64,000 bases of DNA. It comes from Pipra filicauda. Its lineage: Eukaryota; Chordata; Aves; Passeriformes; Pipridae. Location: the NCBI RefSeq assembly GCF_003945595.2, contig NW_024103874.1, forward strand, positions 2,862,001 through 2,926,000, read 5' to 3'. The notes under the pieces were generated by a model that saw nothing but the letters and a program-made list of their open reading frames with translations, searched no databases and was not told the DNA's origin. A program made the translations under genes and the position numbers. How positions within the stretch are numbered: position 1 is the first letter of the stretch; the number at the start of each line of letters is the position of its first letter. This document shows, one piece after another, positions 24,720 through 37,180 of this stretch.

Positions 24720-27700
24720 AAATGAACACCCTTGCACGTGGCTGTCACTCACAGCCGGGCTCAGAGGGGGGTTCACACCCCCGGGCACTCAGGCAAAGTG
24801 CTCTGGCATTTGCTGAGCTGGTCTGTGCTCCTTAAGAGCTCCAGTGTGCCCCAGTCCTGCAGGATGAGGCCAGTCACACAAAACCCCAACTTCAAGGACA
24901 TCAATCCTGCCCAGGTTATGTAAGGGCCCTTTCCTGCTTTCCAGACCCTTTGCCTCACCATATGCTGTGAAATAGGATTAACCCGAAGGAAGGAAACGCA
25001 GCAATTTCCGGCCTGAAAAGCCATTCTGATGAAACCGTCCACGAGCAGAGATTGACACAATTTACATCAAAAAGGATAAAAATATCAGCTGCTATCTCTG
25101 CATTGATCGCTCTGGATCAAATAGAAGGATGTTTGAGAAATACTGTAAGTAGTACAAAACTTGTGTCAGAGGTCCCGAAAAGAAAGCCCACAGTGCTTCC
25201 AAAAATGTCAAAAGCCAAGAGGTTCTTCAGATTATCTGCTCAATGTTACACTGTGTTTTCTATATTCCTGATAGAAATTTTCACCGGAAAAAATTTCCAT
25301 ATTAATCCTCCTTTTTACTGTCTATAATGAAAGAAAATTCATTCTAATTTATGCAGCTACACACAAAAAAAGCATTCAAAGTCTGCTGGGAATAGTTGAC
25401 TAGTTTTTGTAATATTTTCCCACAGCATATTCAGTAAGGTTTACAGCACAGCAGAAGACTTAATTGTATTGAACATTAAAATCTTGTATATGTTCTACTA
25501 TAATCTGCACTGTATTTTAAGTGAAGATAATCCTTCAGTATTTGTTTATGTGTGGGTTTATTTGTTCTCTGCGGTGCTGCAATTGTTTAAGACTGACAAT
25601 TTTCAGTACTTGTTATTGTTATTATAACAGTACTGAACAAAACCCAACAGAGCCAGATATTGTCAGGTATAATTCTACTAATTCTACATTTTTTTTTTTC
25701 CACAGCAGCAGAGCAAACTACGAAAAGTCAAATTCTAACCAAACATCTCGTTGACTCGGCACTGGAGTGTGTGTGTGAGGAGGTTCAGCTGCAGAACACA
25801 GAGATGTAGTGCCTGACTTCTGTTCAGATGGGAATCACTTATTTGTGTGCTTTGAGCTTCCTTTATGTTTCCAGGAGTAGTTAAACCTGGGAAGTTTGAG
25901 GCATGTAGGACCTGTGATCTGAGCAGAGCTGAGGATCAAAGGCTGAATCAGAAAAGATTTCTGCAAGTTTTCCTTCAAGTCTTCTTGCCTCCCTCACGAG
26001 CTGGATCAGTTACAATTTTGGGTGTGGACATCAGATTGATACCATTACATTGCCTCTCCCTGCATATTTCACATAATAGTGTTCACTATTAAACAATTAG
26101 CAAAAGCTCTTATACTTCATGTTACTTTCTGAGGAATCCTGTTCACTGTTCCCAACTAATTTCTACTGTGGAAAAAAATATAGAAAATCCATATTTTTTT
26201 TCGAAATAAGGAAAATAGAATTAGATAATGTTAGTATAAAGAAATCTAACTTAATGCCCACATTTATGTCGTTGTGCCTGTTCTGAAAGCAGCAGCTGAT
26301 CTTTGCCACTGTTCCAGTGCCAGTACAGGTTGCTCTGGCAACAGGATGCACAGGCAACAAGATTCCACTCAAGGCAAAAAGTTTTAAGAGGGAGATTTTC
26401 CCTCTGATATTTACAGCTAAAAAATTGAGCACACAGTTAACTTTCAGCATCTAAGTATTTACCATTGATTTTAGCTCTCCCTTCTCACAACCCCGGTCAT
26501 TTACTTTGCCTACAACACAATAAAAACTACCAATAAGAAAAATTTCCCCCACTGACTCCAGAGAGAGTCCATCAGGTTAAATCTCTAGTCAGGGAGGAGG
26601 ATTGCTGGTGGAATTTTCTTATGGATTAGTGTTATATTTTATATAACATTTTACTTACAAAGCTGACACAAAAGCTTGGGACGATGCTCATGACATTTGG
26701 TTCTGAAATGTAATTGGGAGACATCCTCAGTGTGAAGAAGGAGTGGAATATCCTGCAGGACACTTTGGGTGACATTTAGAACTGGACTAATGGAAATAGG
26801 ATGAAATGTGAGAGCACAAAATGCACAACTGTTCACTTAGGGAAGAGTAACAAGAATTTCTGGTACAAGCAGGGGGCTCGTTAGCTTGGAAATGACAGAG
26901 GTAGAAGAAGACCTGGCTCTATTCCCTGATCCCAGAGTGATTATGAATCACCAGGATAACTGGGGCCATGAACTGGTAAGTGTCCTGGCAAGACACATCA
27001 GGAAAAAAACCCTGTTGGAATTTGAAAATGGAACTTTTTTATGAATAAGATATTAACCACAGTGAGGAAATCTACCAGAATCTGGTCTTTCGTCCACATT
27101 TTTTGTATTTTTTTTGTTATTTTTCATCATTTATAGATTCCTTTCTTTGCATTAGGTACAGATATTTATAAGGGCATTAAACTAGAGCTACAAAAGAGTT
27201 GGGAAGTAAGTCTTTCTCAGTGGAAAAACCTACAATGAATTCTGGTTAATATTGCCATGGGCACACCCACTCTCAGGGTTGATATGGTATTAAAGAACAC
27301 CAAGCTCAGTCCTTCCTTCCTTCCTTAAACCACAGCAGCTCTATCCCAGCCTGGTTGTTTGAAAATAAGGTGGGGAATACACAGCAGCACATGGCAAGTT
27401 AGATATTCCAATTTCTTCACTGGCTTCCAGAGGAAACAAGGATAACAGCAATGCATGGCCAGGCAGCCAGTTCCTTATTTTAGTCCCTTCATCAGAGCAC
27501 TCATCACCCCCTGCCTACACATCATTTTGAGAATTTTTGAGGCAGATTTCATCACTGCAGGAAAAGTGATACTGGAGTGGATCCAGCCTTGCCAGGAAAA
27601 GCTGTATTACCACATGTTTCCCAGTGACATACTGAACAGAAATGTGAAGTGCTGAGTGGGAGCCAAGCAAATTATTACACCTCTGCAAACAGAAATTGTC

Positions 27701-28587
27701 TCTAAAAACTGCTTTTTCCAACCATGGGCTCTCAATTCTGGACTAGTTCAGGTTTTTATTAACACAGAACAGCGGTGAACTAAAAATCAAATTACAAGTT
27801 TGTGCTGTACAATGTTCATCTGCTTTGAAACTCCAAGGTAGTGCCAGAACCCTGATGAAGATTCATTCTGAGTTTTCAGTCACAGTATACATTTCTTTGA
27901 CCCCTGTTTTCTGAGTGGTGAACTAAACAAAAAGCAACCATAAAGAGCTGAAAACTGCACACTTTAAGACACATACTGGGAAAATAAGGCCACAATTAAA
28001 ATAATGATGGGAGAGCTGAAAGGTTTAAGGCTGCAGATGATGGGTTGGGCTGCTGGCACAGCAGATTTCTGACAGGAATGCAGGTAGCACTTCCCGAAGG
28101 CAATGCCAGTAGCTGGCACTCAGAAGGGTGTCCCACACTTCACTGTTGTCCTGTCACTAAAACCTGCAATTGCTGTTCATGGCCAATGCTTTCCTCTCTG
28201 CATTTCTTAGCATCAGTGTTAATAAAACATTTATTTAGGCTCATTCCCTGTACCCAGAGAGCAATGAAGCATTCAGAGGATGCTACTCAGTATCCATATA
28301 ATGGCATTGCAGTTCCTATTAGAAGAATTTAGGGCTACATGCACAAACAGATTATCTTTGGTCTCTTGCCTCTGTTCCCTCAGTTTGACAAATCTGACCT
28401 GGTGGCCTAACAAGTTAATGTGATTTGCCATTTCACCAGGCTTGGTTAATCTTGATGGATGTGTTATGGTTATTTCAAATACAACACAAACCAAATTACC
28501 AAAGTCTTTGGATCTCTTTCAGTAACTCAGTTTTCTACAAGAAGGTATTTTTATCCCTTTTTGTGCATGTCATTTTTCTCAATCTAT
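24720..28587. other. Unique non-coding DNA with minor simple repeats
   Basis: No gene is recognised. Simple sequences include T11 at 25689-25699 (followed by CCACAG, acceptor-like but without a recognisable exon), a (GT)5 run near 25768-25777, T9 near 26196 and (CCTT)4 at 27311-27326. A small in-frame duplication of about 12 bases (CAAGTTTTCCTT / CAAGTCTTCTTG) lies at 25965-25988. Open frames are 95 codons or fewer and unrecognised. Confidence 0.6.
26866..26879 (+). promoter_or_regulatory. Possible CTCF-binding core
   Basis: CAAGCAGGGGGCTC matches 12 of 14 positions of the published CTCF core CCASYAGRKGGCRS. The mismatches are the second C and the penultimate purine. It is the best CTCF-like word I noticed by eye. 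A match this good is not rare in a genome and occupancy cannot be read from sequence. Confidence 0.3.
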
Positions 28588-28626
28588 CCCTTTCTTTTTT
28601 TCTTTCCTTTTTTTTTTTCTCTTTTT
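28588..28626. repeat. Polypyrimidine tract, T-rich with C interruptions
   Basis: About 39 bases of nearly uninterrupted pyrimidine (TTTCTTTTTTTCTTTCC, then T12, then CTCTTTTT), followed by A6. Read on the minus strand it is an A-rich tract that could be a degraded retrosequence tail, but no SINE or retrogene body is recognisable next to it. Confidence 0.85.
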
Positions 28627-31600
28627 AAAAAATAAATAACATTGGCAATGCAGCAAATGTTGACTTTGATCCCTAAATTGCATTACATGCTCATTCCCAT
28701 GTATTAAGCAGCAAGATTCAAGATTGGAAACTGCTTAAAATAATGTAGATTCACTGATCATGTCTAGGGGTAGATAATTGCATTGTTTCTAACCATGGAG
28801 ATTAGAGTTACAAAGGGAGATACAGCCTTCCAGTGACTCTGGGCCATGGAAATCTTTACATTCCATGCAATAACCTGGATTCAGAAAGTTCTACACTCAT
28901 GGGAACTGCTGCATTGGAAGAGGAGTAAGGGCTGAAATCCACCCTAGGAAAAACAGACCCTGTAGATACCAAATTAAATCTAAATTTTTGGGACACCTCC
29001 ACAGCCCTCAACACAAAAAATCCACTGCAGGAATAAAAGATAAACGCTGAAGAGAAATACAAAGAATTCATTAATAGAAATTAATAGATGAGGATGCCCA
29101 CATGCTAAGGTGAAGAAAGATTTAAAGCTCACATACTGTTCTCCTAAAGGCTTGGAATGCTAACTAAAAAATTTATCCCAATGGCATCTCTAAAAATGTT
29201 TTACCTGGTAAAAAATGCAGCATGACAATATTTTTGTTTTCTTTCCACACACAGGGTGTGTCACAATGGACAAAGGAAAGCCACAATATGTTGTGAATTT
29301 TACTAAGGAGGACCTGGATTTTCCAAAGCTGGATTCAGTGTTTTGTGGGTAGTGGGACACTGGGGCTCCACCTTGTCCCAGAACTGCAAAGGTTAGAGCT
29401 GCACTAAGATCATGGTGTAGATTGCTGAGAAAATACATCAGATCCAGCTTTAATGGAGGCACAGCAGTTCAAATATTTGGGATGTAAGTAAATATATATC
29501 CAGGGCGTTCTGTGCTGAATCCCATGTCTCCATCACCAGTGAAGCCTGGACCTTTCTTATTTCCAGAGTAAAGCCCACACAAACCCCACACAGGCTGGAC
29601 ATGTGCCACCAACACTGAGAGACTGGGGAAAAAAGCCATTCTCATGATACCTGGTGGTTCCCCATCAAATCCAAGCCTACAAACCATGCAGAACACAGCT
29701 CAAATGGAGGTTTAAGTTCTGAACAAAACTATTGATGTTAAGTGTTAAACAGGAATTCAGGTTTGGAGGTCTCAGTAATGACTCTTGCTTTTATATTAAT
29801 TTGATTATGAGATATCTTTTTTGATCTCAATGATCAGCCCACAAAGTGCCTTGTGCTGCCATCCTGGAAAGGAATCCAGAGGATAGGTGAGCACAAGCCC
29901 TTTGTGACTGTGCTGCTGCACTAGTGCAGCATTGTGTCCTTGCATTGGAGAAGCAGCAGGAATGGGAATTCCAGCACTAATTTATGGTCCTGAGCAACAG
30001 CTCCATCCTGCCTAATCCTTTTTTTTCCCGACTGCTTTCAACAGAGCCCCATTCTGCAAAGGGCCCTGTGTTTCCATTTCCTTTGTCCTTACACAGGTAA
30101 TCTACCTGAGCCCTCAGAGCCTGTAGGATTGTGCTGTCAGATGAACCATATTTAAAAATATCTGGCAATTGTACTTCCTTTAGGCTAATTCTTGCATAAA
30201 AATCAAAGCAATTTTACACAGTTTTTTTCAGCCATGGTTTGATTCCTTCAGGTTTCAGTCAAGTAAAATTTGCAGTTCTCTCCCCTCAGTTAACAAATGA
30301 ACAAAAGCAGTAAAATTACTTCTATTCCATAACTGAATAAACCAATCAGCTGTTCTCAGTTTAGCTCTCAATATGACTTTTAAGGTAATTTGTATTGCAT
30401 TGTGATAGCAAGTTGTTTCCTGATCTTGGACTGGGACCTCCCTTTGCTACCCTGTGAGCAGACACTGCAAAAAAACCCTTTGTCTTTACCCCAGATGATG
30501 GCAGCATAAATTAACCTTCTGTAAAAGCCCTTTTCCTGTTATTTTATGAGCTTCAGCACTACTTGCTCTCTGAAGAACCATCATCTCAAGGTGTCTAGAA
30601 CGGGGAAATGACACCAATATATCACCTTATGTTTTGGGAGAATGCATTGAGAAGCTGTACTGGGCTGGAGGATACAGGAAAATGAGTGTGAGAGAGATAT
30701 CTTTGAATTTTAGAGATGGGAACTGTTTGTATTCGTACACAAATATTGGAATAAATGTGAGTGAATATTTTAAGTACTCCATCCCAGTGATTCTCACTCA
30801 GAGAAATGGACTGGAAAATCAACTCTTGTAGTAAATTGGGTTAGAAGATAATAACAATGCAGATTTTGAATGTGTTTCATCACTCTGAACATGTCTAGAT
30901 TACAGCAATTTTGGTTTCACTGTAATTATAAACCCACAGTTTACCATGTTGCATATTGTATTCTGGATTGTGCATTCAGAATTTAATTGTCCTGGGAAAT
31001 CTGTCCACGGAATTCAGTGTGCAAATCTGTTTTCCTCTCTTCCTGGTTATTGCTGATAGTGCTAAAGCTGTGGGTTGAATCCCTGCCCTCTGTACAGGAG
31101 GTGATGGGATGAATATTTAGATACATCAGATTGAGCAAGACCAGGCACCAACCAGTGCCATTACCTGGGACAATATATTGGAACCTTTGAACACAAAATG
31201 AGGCAGCACTGCTGGTTTGCACTGGGTTTTTCTGGCCCAGTTGAACCTCAGTGATGGGAGAACTCAGTCTTTCTAAAACCCAAGTCAAGCTTCCTACACG
31301 CAGACCTAAAACTGGTAACAGAGTAGCCCCAATCCACTAGAAATTGAAGCCTGGTAACAATCACCCAGGTGCTGAGAGATAAATAAATAGGATTTTACCT
31401 TTCCTGTCCATAGACTCTAGAGAGACTCCACAGATCATACTCTTCCACTGGCATCAAGGGAAATCCAAGCAGTTATTGACATGTGAGCAGAGTCAGACAA
31501 TTACAGAAATTCTCCTTAAAGCCATCTTACTGGGACCAATCAGTAACAAATATATATAAGAACATCAATACCTTTTTATTTTAAAATGAAGATATTAACA

Positions 31601-32557
31601 ATGATAAACAACACCTGAATCCCTTAACTTTTTACTCAACTTTAATAGGTGGTCACTGTATTTTTTTTCTGAAAGCAAAAGTTAATCCCAGGCACACACA
31701 TGGTACTATGAAGTCACTAAGTTTTCCCAGATAAGTTTGAAGCCCCCTAAAGCTGGGATGTGTAACAGAATTGCACACCAACTGCCAGGAACTGAACCAT
31801 AGAATATAAAAAAGCTATTACTGAATGACATATTTTTTATGGCTAGCTCCTTATTGCAGCAACTTTTTCTTTGAAGTATCCCTCTATAGTGGAATAATTT
31901 TATATTCAGCACCAATCTTCATGAATTCACTTGGTATTCATGTAGGTGCCACACGTATTTCCACTGATTTTCCATCACTGTTTAGGATTAGTTAATGGGC
32001 ACTTTAAATAGAGTGTTACCCCCGTGGGAGTAAAATAATTTCAGTCTTGTGCACATGTTTCCAAGTTAAAGCATAAATGATGATATTATATTGAGAACAG
32101 CTCAGTCAGTTGTTGCCTTTTCAAATAATACAACAACAGCCTGTTGAAAAAAACTATGGGGAGGGCAAGTGGAAAGAGCCTTTTGTCTCTGAGAAAAAAG
32201 TACTTGAGAATAAAATAATTACTTAGTCCATAAGTACAGGGAGACAGATGCTGCTGGGAATTTGGGTGGTCAATGAGGCTCTGTTAATTCACAGCTATTT
32301 GTGAGGATGGGTTTACTCACTTCTGTCTGATGACCATGGCTGGTCTACAAGTAATTCTCTTTTACAGTGGGTTCTGTCATTTTTACTTGTTTTCTACCTT
32401 TCTTATTCCTGTGCGTTACAATGGTAGCAAATATGCTTTACAGTCAAGGAAAACTCTCTTGTGATTCACTGGGTGCTTCTTATAGTCTAAATTCAAGTAT
32501 GATGAAGAATTCTTTTCAGATGACTCAAAATAACTAAGGAATGCAAATTTATCTCCC
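28627..32557. other. Unique non-coding DNA, no gene recognised
   Basis: Unique AT-rich sequence with open frames up to 101 codons (minus, 30983-31288), none resembling a known protein. A minus-strand frame at 29469-29696 has an even amino-acid mix but no family I know. At 29914-29931 there is a perfect 18-bp palindrome. No mobile element is recognisable. Confidence 0.6.
29914..29931. repeat. Perfect 18-bp palindrome
   Basis: TGCTGCACTAGTGCAGCA equals its own reverse complement, centred on ACTAGT. Less than one palindrome of this length is expected by chance in 64 kb, but not far below one, so it may have no function. It could extrude as a small cruciform or bind a dimeric factor. Confidence 0.6.
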
Positions 32558-32646
32558 TTTCTTTAATAAATACTCCCATTTTCTTAATAAATACTGTATA
32601 TGACTAATAATAACTAACAAATGCCATGTATGACTAATAACTACTG
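32558..32646 (+). repeat. Imperfect short direct repeats, AT-rich
   Basis: Two nested pairs are visible. CTTTAATAAATACT (32561-32574) recurs as CTTAATAAATACT (32583-32595), a spacing of about 21-22 bases. TATGACTAATAA (32599-32610) recurs exactly at 32629-32640, a spacing of 30 bases. The pairs lie end to end, as expected from local replication slippage. Confidence 0.7.
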
Positions 32647-33245
32647 GTTTACCCAAGATTTTTACTACTCTCTTGAATGGTACAGCAGAAAATAAATACA
32701 AGAAATGAAACAATTCTACTATTCTTTTGTAAAAGATTTTAAGGCTTGTTGCTTTAATCACTGCAAATTCGGTCTTTAAATAGGTCATCACCAGAATATT
32801 CCAAGAGTTTTGCAAGGTACCATTTGAGTCACCAATATGAATTCTGGAATAACCTTTTAGTTTGCAATAGATAGTCCAGCACTCACAATGCTGAAGCTTA
32901 TGGAAGGGAAGGATGGTGTAACAACAGACCCCCTGGGCACTGGGACCCTCCTGGAGGTGGTTCCTGCCTGCTGTGGGCTCAGCCAAGGTGTCTCAGGAGT
33001 GGCAGATGCTGCAGTGCTCCAGGAAAAAGGATCACCTTCTACCCAATTCCTATTCCAATGACAGGGAATGACTCTAAACTCAACTACCCAAATTGCCCAC
33101 GGCCTGACAAGGCATCCCCACATCTCTGCTACCCCCTGACTCCCTTCCCTTTGCCTGCACTCCGGGTTTGGTTTCCACGTTAAGAGTCGCTGCTGCCGTG
33201 AATAGGGACAGGGGGGAATACAAGCATTTATTAAAGCTTTGTGCT
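32647..33245. other. Non-coding stretch with overlapping minus-strand frames
   Basis: Two minus-strand frames overlap here (32549-32986, 145 codons, and 32857-33264, 135 codons). They are in different frames and match no family I know. The part from about 32930 to 33200 is richer in G+C than its surroundings, which lengthens chance open frames. I see no exon boundaries that would join them into a gene. Confidence 0.5.
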
Positions 33246-33340
33246 GAATTTCAAAGGATCCCAAGGAATCTGGCTGCTAGATGCCCATTAAAATTAATAG
33301 GAATTGGCATCCACCAAGTCTCTGTGGTTTTGATATCTCG
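33246..33340. repeat. Degenerate inverted-repeat element, probably an ancient amniote repeat
   Basis: The segment folds back on itself. TTTCAAAGG-type sequence at the left (33249-33257) is mirrored by TTTTGATATCT at the right (33328-33338). ATGCC (33281-33285) pairs with GGCAT (33306-33310) around an AT-rich centre (ATTAAAATTAAT). The arrangement resembles palindromic amniote repeats, common in turtles, that carry TTTCAAAGGCGCCTAAG-like arms around CCATTGAAATTCAATGG. That resemblance is from memory, and I cannot give a family name. It would be a non-coding fossil, perhaps a miniature DNA transposon. Confidence 0.4.
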
Positions 33341-35925
33341 GCTCTAACATTCTGTTTGTTTGGTGGCTTGTTTGAAGTGCTCGTACCCCGAGCTGCGAAG
33401 ATCTGACATTGTTTGCACTGAGACACGAAAACTGTTTCTGTATTTGCACTGATCCTCTCTTTTTTATCACCCTGCACACCTTGGGTCAATTCTACCTCAA
33501 GAGTTCATTTCAGACCACAGATCTTTTAAGCTGACTCTGTTTTTTCTCTTAATAGAGCAGCCTGGGGATGTCACTGTCCCTGTGTGTTGTTACTCGGGAC
33601 CTGTCATCAGTTCATACATTTGATAGATGAAGCTGTGGAGAATTGCAATACCGTTCATATTCACACCCCTGAGAGATACAAACTGCAAATTGAGACAGGA
33701 AACTTTGAAAGCTCTCCCAAGAGGCAAAATCACTTCTTTTTGCTGCTGATTATAAAGAAGATTGGCTGGCAGATGTTAATATTGGCAGTTACTCTGACAA
33801 ATTTTCTCTAGGTACAGCTAATCAATTTTTGCAGCATGGAATGAGAAATGGAGCTTGAATATTCAGATGTCTAGACATGTAAATACATTACTTTTATAAA
33901 TAGATTTAATGATTAATATCTATGAAAAATAAACATGAAAAATGGATAAAGTAGAAGTGTTAGGTGAAGATTCATGGATTATTTAGATAATGGATAACAA
34001 AATTTGTCTGTATGTTAGGAGACTGAAATGACCTGTGCTGTTATCACACGTATTTGTACACAGTATTGGTCTTTCCAAAAAATCTCTCTTAACTTGAAAA
34101 CTGTCCCTGAAGACAGTTTAAGGGCAGTTATTTGAACCAGATCTGTTCTAGACAGAGAGCTCATTGATGTAATAAGAACAATGCAGTTTGATCACTGCAG
34201 AAACAGATGCTTTCTCTGAGCAGGGTCCTGCAAATACTCCAACAATTTGATAGCCCTGGAGGGGATGTTCTGAAGGCTGAGGTTTAGGGGAGTGCCAGAA
34301 GTGATCCCAGAATTACAACATGATCATTGCATTCATAAATGCTCCTCTTTCATGGTGATTGAGTACAATTCTCAAGAGGAAAAAGATGAAAGTTCCTCCC
34401 TGGAGACGAGCTGGGCCCATTCCCTGCTGTGTTATTAACTCCTTGGATCTGCCCATGGGAGAAGCTTTCCAGCTCTGTGATCCATCCCCCACCCAGGTAC
34501 CCTGCTGGTTTTACACACCAAATCCCACCAGCTCCTGTGAGTGCCTCTGACAATCCCTGTCAGGCTGCCAAGGAGCACCTGCAGGTAGCACAGAAGCTTC
34601 TCCTGCTTTCCCAGCAGATCTGCTCACTCAGCTCTGGGAATGTGATTAACCTTATTATTTCGGAATCAGCCCACTGTGGCAAATGCTGAAGCCCCACATG
34701 GCTTTGTGAGGATGGAAGCAACGTGTCTGTGTGGTGCAGGAAATGTTTCTGGACGGGTGGGTGAATTATGGATTGTGATTCATAGTTAAATACGCACCTA
34801 AAAGAAAATTCTCTCTGTGGAGACTATTTAGGCCGTTTCTATATTTTATAAAAGGCAATGGATCAAAGAAGAAGTCTAAAGCAGCAATGTGTACTTAATG
34901 ACCTGTTCCAAGGAGTAAATTATGGCTGGAATTGTCAGGGTATTAAACTTAGTAGAGCAGAGCTTAAGCAACAGGGATGGAAATTTTCAAAATATAGTTC
35001 ATCCTTTTACAGTGACACAATAGTAAAATAAAGGAACCCCTGACAATATGATTTATTGAAGAAACTAAACAAAATATGTTGGAGCTACTGTGTACCCAAG
35101 TTATTTAGCTGTTCTATTACTTTTAATGAATAGCCAAGATCAGTGAATATATTCAGCCAGATAAGGCATTTCTGATAAAGGGAGAGAGGTAAAGAAAGAA
35201 AACCTGCATCAATTTTTCATTCAAAGATTTATTTAGTGGAGGTTTATATATATATAAAATCCCAAACAAGCTTTAAAATGAAACATCCTATTTTCTCTCC
35301 GGTCCTTTTATCCATTTAGAACCAAGGCCTGGCTAGAAAAATATATTTGTGTGATAATGTTTCAGGGAAAGGTCAGATAAATATCAGGTGAGAGTCTGAG
35401 AAATTCACGGGTGTTTGTGGTGTGTTCCTCTGTTCTCGGTGGGACAGGAGGCTAAAACAAACCACGGCCTCTGCTTGGAGCAAACTGCTCAGAAAGACAT
35501 TTTTCAACAATTTGAGCTGAGCAAAGACCTGTGGGTTGATCAATAAAGGACTATCACTTTTATTAGGGCTAAGCCTTCAGTGACTGAACAAGCCTGAGCA
35601 AGTGCTGCCCTCACACTGTGCTCTACACACAGACCACGATGACATTCACAGTTTTGGCTCATTTTGCTGATTTAAACACTTGTACCTTTCCCAAAATTAA
35701 TGAGGGTCAGGACATGACTTGATTCTTTCCCAAAGATGACAGGACTCCAGAATGATTTTGTGTGACCCGGCTTGAAAGTGGAACACCCATTTCCTTATGC
35801 TGTGTTTCCTTCTTTCCATGTGACTCAGGGAAATATTTGTTGCAGGTGCAAGTGAGAGTGTTAGAAATGGAGCATTTCTGTTGCTCTTAAATTCACAGCT
35901 GCATTGGATGCCTCAGGAGCTGACT
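33341..35925. other. Unique non-coding DNA, no gene recognised
   Basis: A 75-codon plus-strand frame (33584-33811) and frames at 34350-34689 match no family I know. (TA)6 lies at 35245-35256. The stretch 34740-34960 has the long unbroken AT-rich, motif-dense look of conserved non-coding sequence, but I cannot test conservation here. Confidence 0.55.
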
Positions 35926-35979
35926 AAAAAATTTTTTGATGGAAAAAAAAAATTTTTGATGGTTTTTGATGGAAAAAAT
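35926..35979 (+). repeat. Three copies of a 10-bp word in A/T runs
   Basis: TTTTTGATGG occurs exactly three times, at 35933-35942, 35953-35962 and 35963-35972. The copies are separated or flanked by A6-A10 runs, so the whole reads as alternating A- and T-tracts. This is a local slippage product. The A-tract spacing could give intrinsic DNA bending. Confidence 0.85.
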
Positions 35980-36700
35980 AGATCTGTTAGAACTCATTTG
36001 AGTCTCCTAAAATTTCTCTATGTATAAACTCAGTACACTAATAGCTGTTTTAAAACTGTTCAAAAATACTGAATAGCACATTGATGATTAATTTAATAAA
36101 CTATGACATACTATTAATTTGATGACTAAAATCAGCACTGATCACAATTTTATGAATGTTTATTGGTTCTCTTTCAGAATGAAATCACAGTCTCTCAGGT
36201 ACTGTACATTTATGGAATGAAAAGATGGTCTTTGCAGAAAGAAGTGATGGGTTTAGTAAAAGTTAGAGGAATGATGGGATTGTCAAACTCTTTACATGGA
36301 ATCATAGCAAATCCAAGTTATAGAGAAGAGTTAGGGCAGGGATCTGTAGAAACTTCCTGTACTTCCACTGGGATCACATTCCAGGCATGCAAGGAACCAA
36401 GATACTTGTGGGAAATTCTGCTAAAAATCCCTTCAAGCTGGTGTTGTTGGTGAAATGAAGGGAGAATATGATGACAATATTAAGATCTGAATAGACTTTA
36501 TTAATAATCCATTAAACAGCCTCATAAATATATAAAAAGCTATGTAAGACCCAGATTAATAGAGTCCTTCCTCCAAAGAGATCGTTCCTCAGTTCTTCTC
36601 CCAAGTGCAGTAAATGGCAAAGCTCTCATGACTTCATACCCACTTTGGGACACAAAAGCCAAAGCACAGTGCAGTCTTTTAGAAGGAGAAAATCCTGTCT

Positions 36701-36725
36701 AAAAAAAAAAAAAAAAGAGGGGGGG
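36701..36725. repeat. A16 followed by G7
   Basis: Sixteen A residues, then GA, then seven G residues. The A run could be a retroposon tail, but the upstream 100 bases show no AATAAA and no recognisable retrosequence. Confidence 0.9.
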
Positions 36726-37084
36726 AAAGAGCTGAGTTCTCGGAAGCCAGAATACTTCAAAAAATACCTGACCCAAGGAAAGAGAGCGTGAAGAAGAGAT
36801 TCTGAAACACAGGTCGACAAGAAGGACAGATCCAAAGGATAATGTGAGACACAGTTTAGGAAGTTACACAGTTTAGAAAATCCAAGCTCTGTGATGCCTC
36901 TAAAATTCAGTGTTAAAGTCTTGGCTCACATTTGTACTGGAAGAATTATTTTCTGTCTCCATGAGACCTGAGGTCACATGTTGAGCAGTGTGATACAGGA
37001 TCTGACTATATTAATACTGTCTCCTTATAGCAGTTCCTCAGCCCTCCAACCCCCACGGAGGAGGCCCTGTGATTATTCCAGCAT

Positions 37085-37180
37085 AGCTGAGACCCTGGGG
37101 CTGTATTTTGCTATTGATCCAGAGCTCTCCCTGACATTAATGGGAGCTTCTGTTCATCCTGGATGGAATACAGCAGGTGC
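37085..37180. repeat. Possible decayed ancient repeat with partial dyad
   Basis: The stretch contains TTGATCCAGAGCTCTCCCTG, then ATTAATGGGAGCTTC and CCTGGATGGAATACAG. AGCTC-TCCC and GGGAGCT form a partial dyad around ATTAAT. It recalls amniote repeats with GATCC and TCAATGGGAG words. The match is by memory only, and I am not sure it is a repeat. Confidence 0.2.

Noticed and set aside
32549..33264. Two overlapping minus-strand frames of 145 and 135 codons
   Set aside because: Different frames, no family resemblance, and one runs into the degenerate inverted repeat at 33246.
36600..36725. A16 run as a possible processed pseudogene tail
   Set aside because: No AATAAA within 30 bases upstream and no recognisable coding or RNA-derived body.
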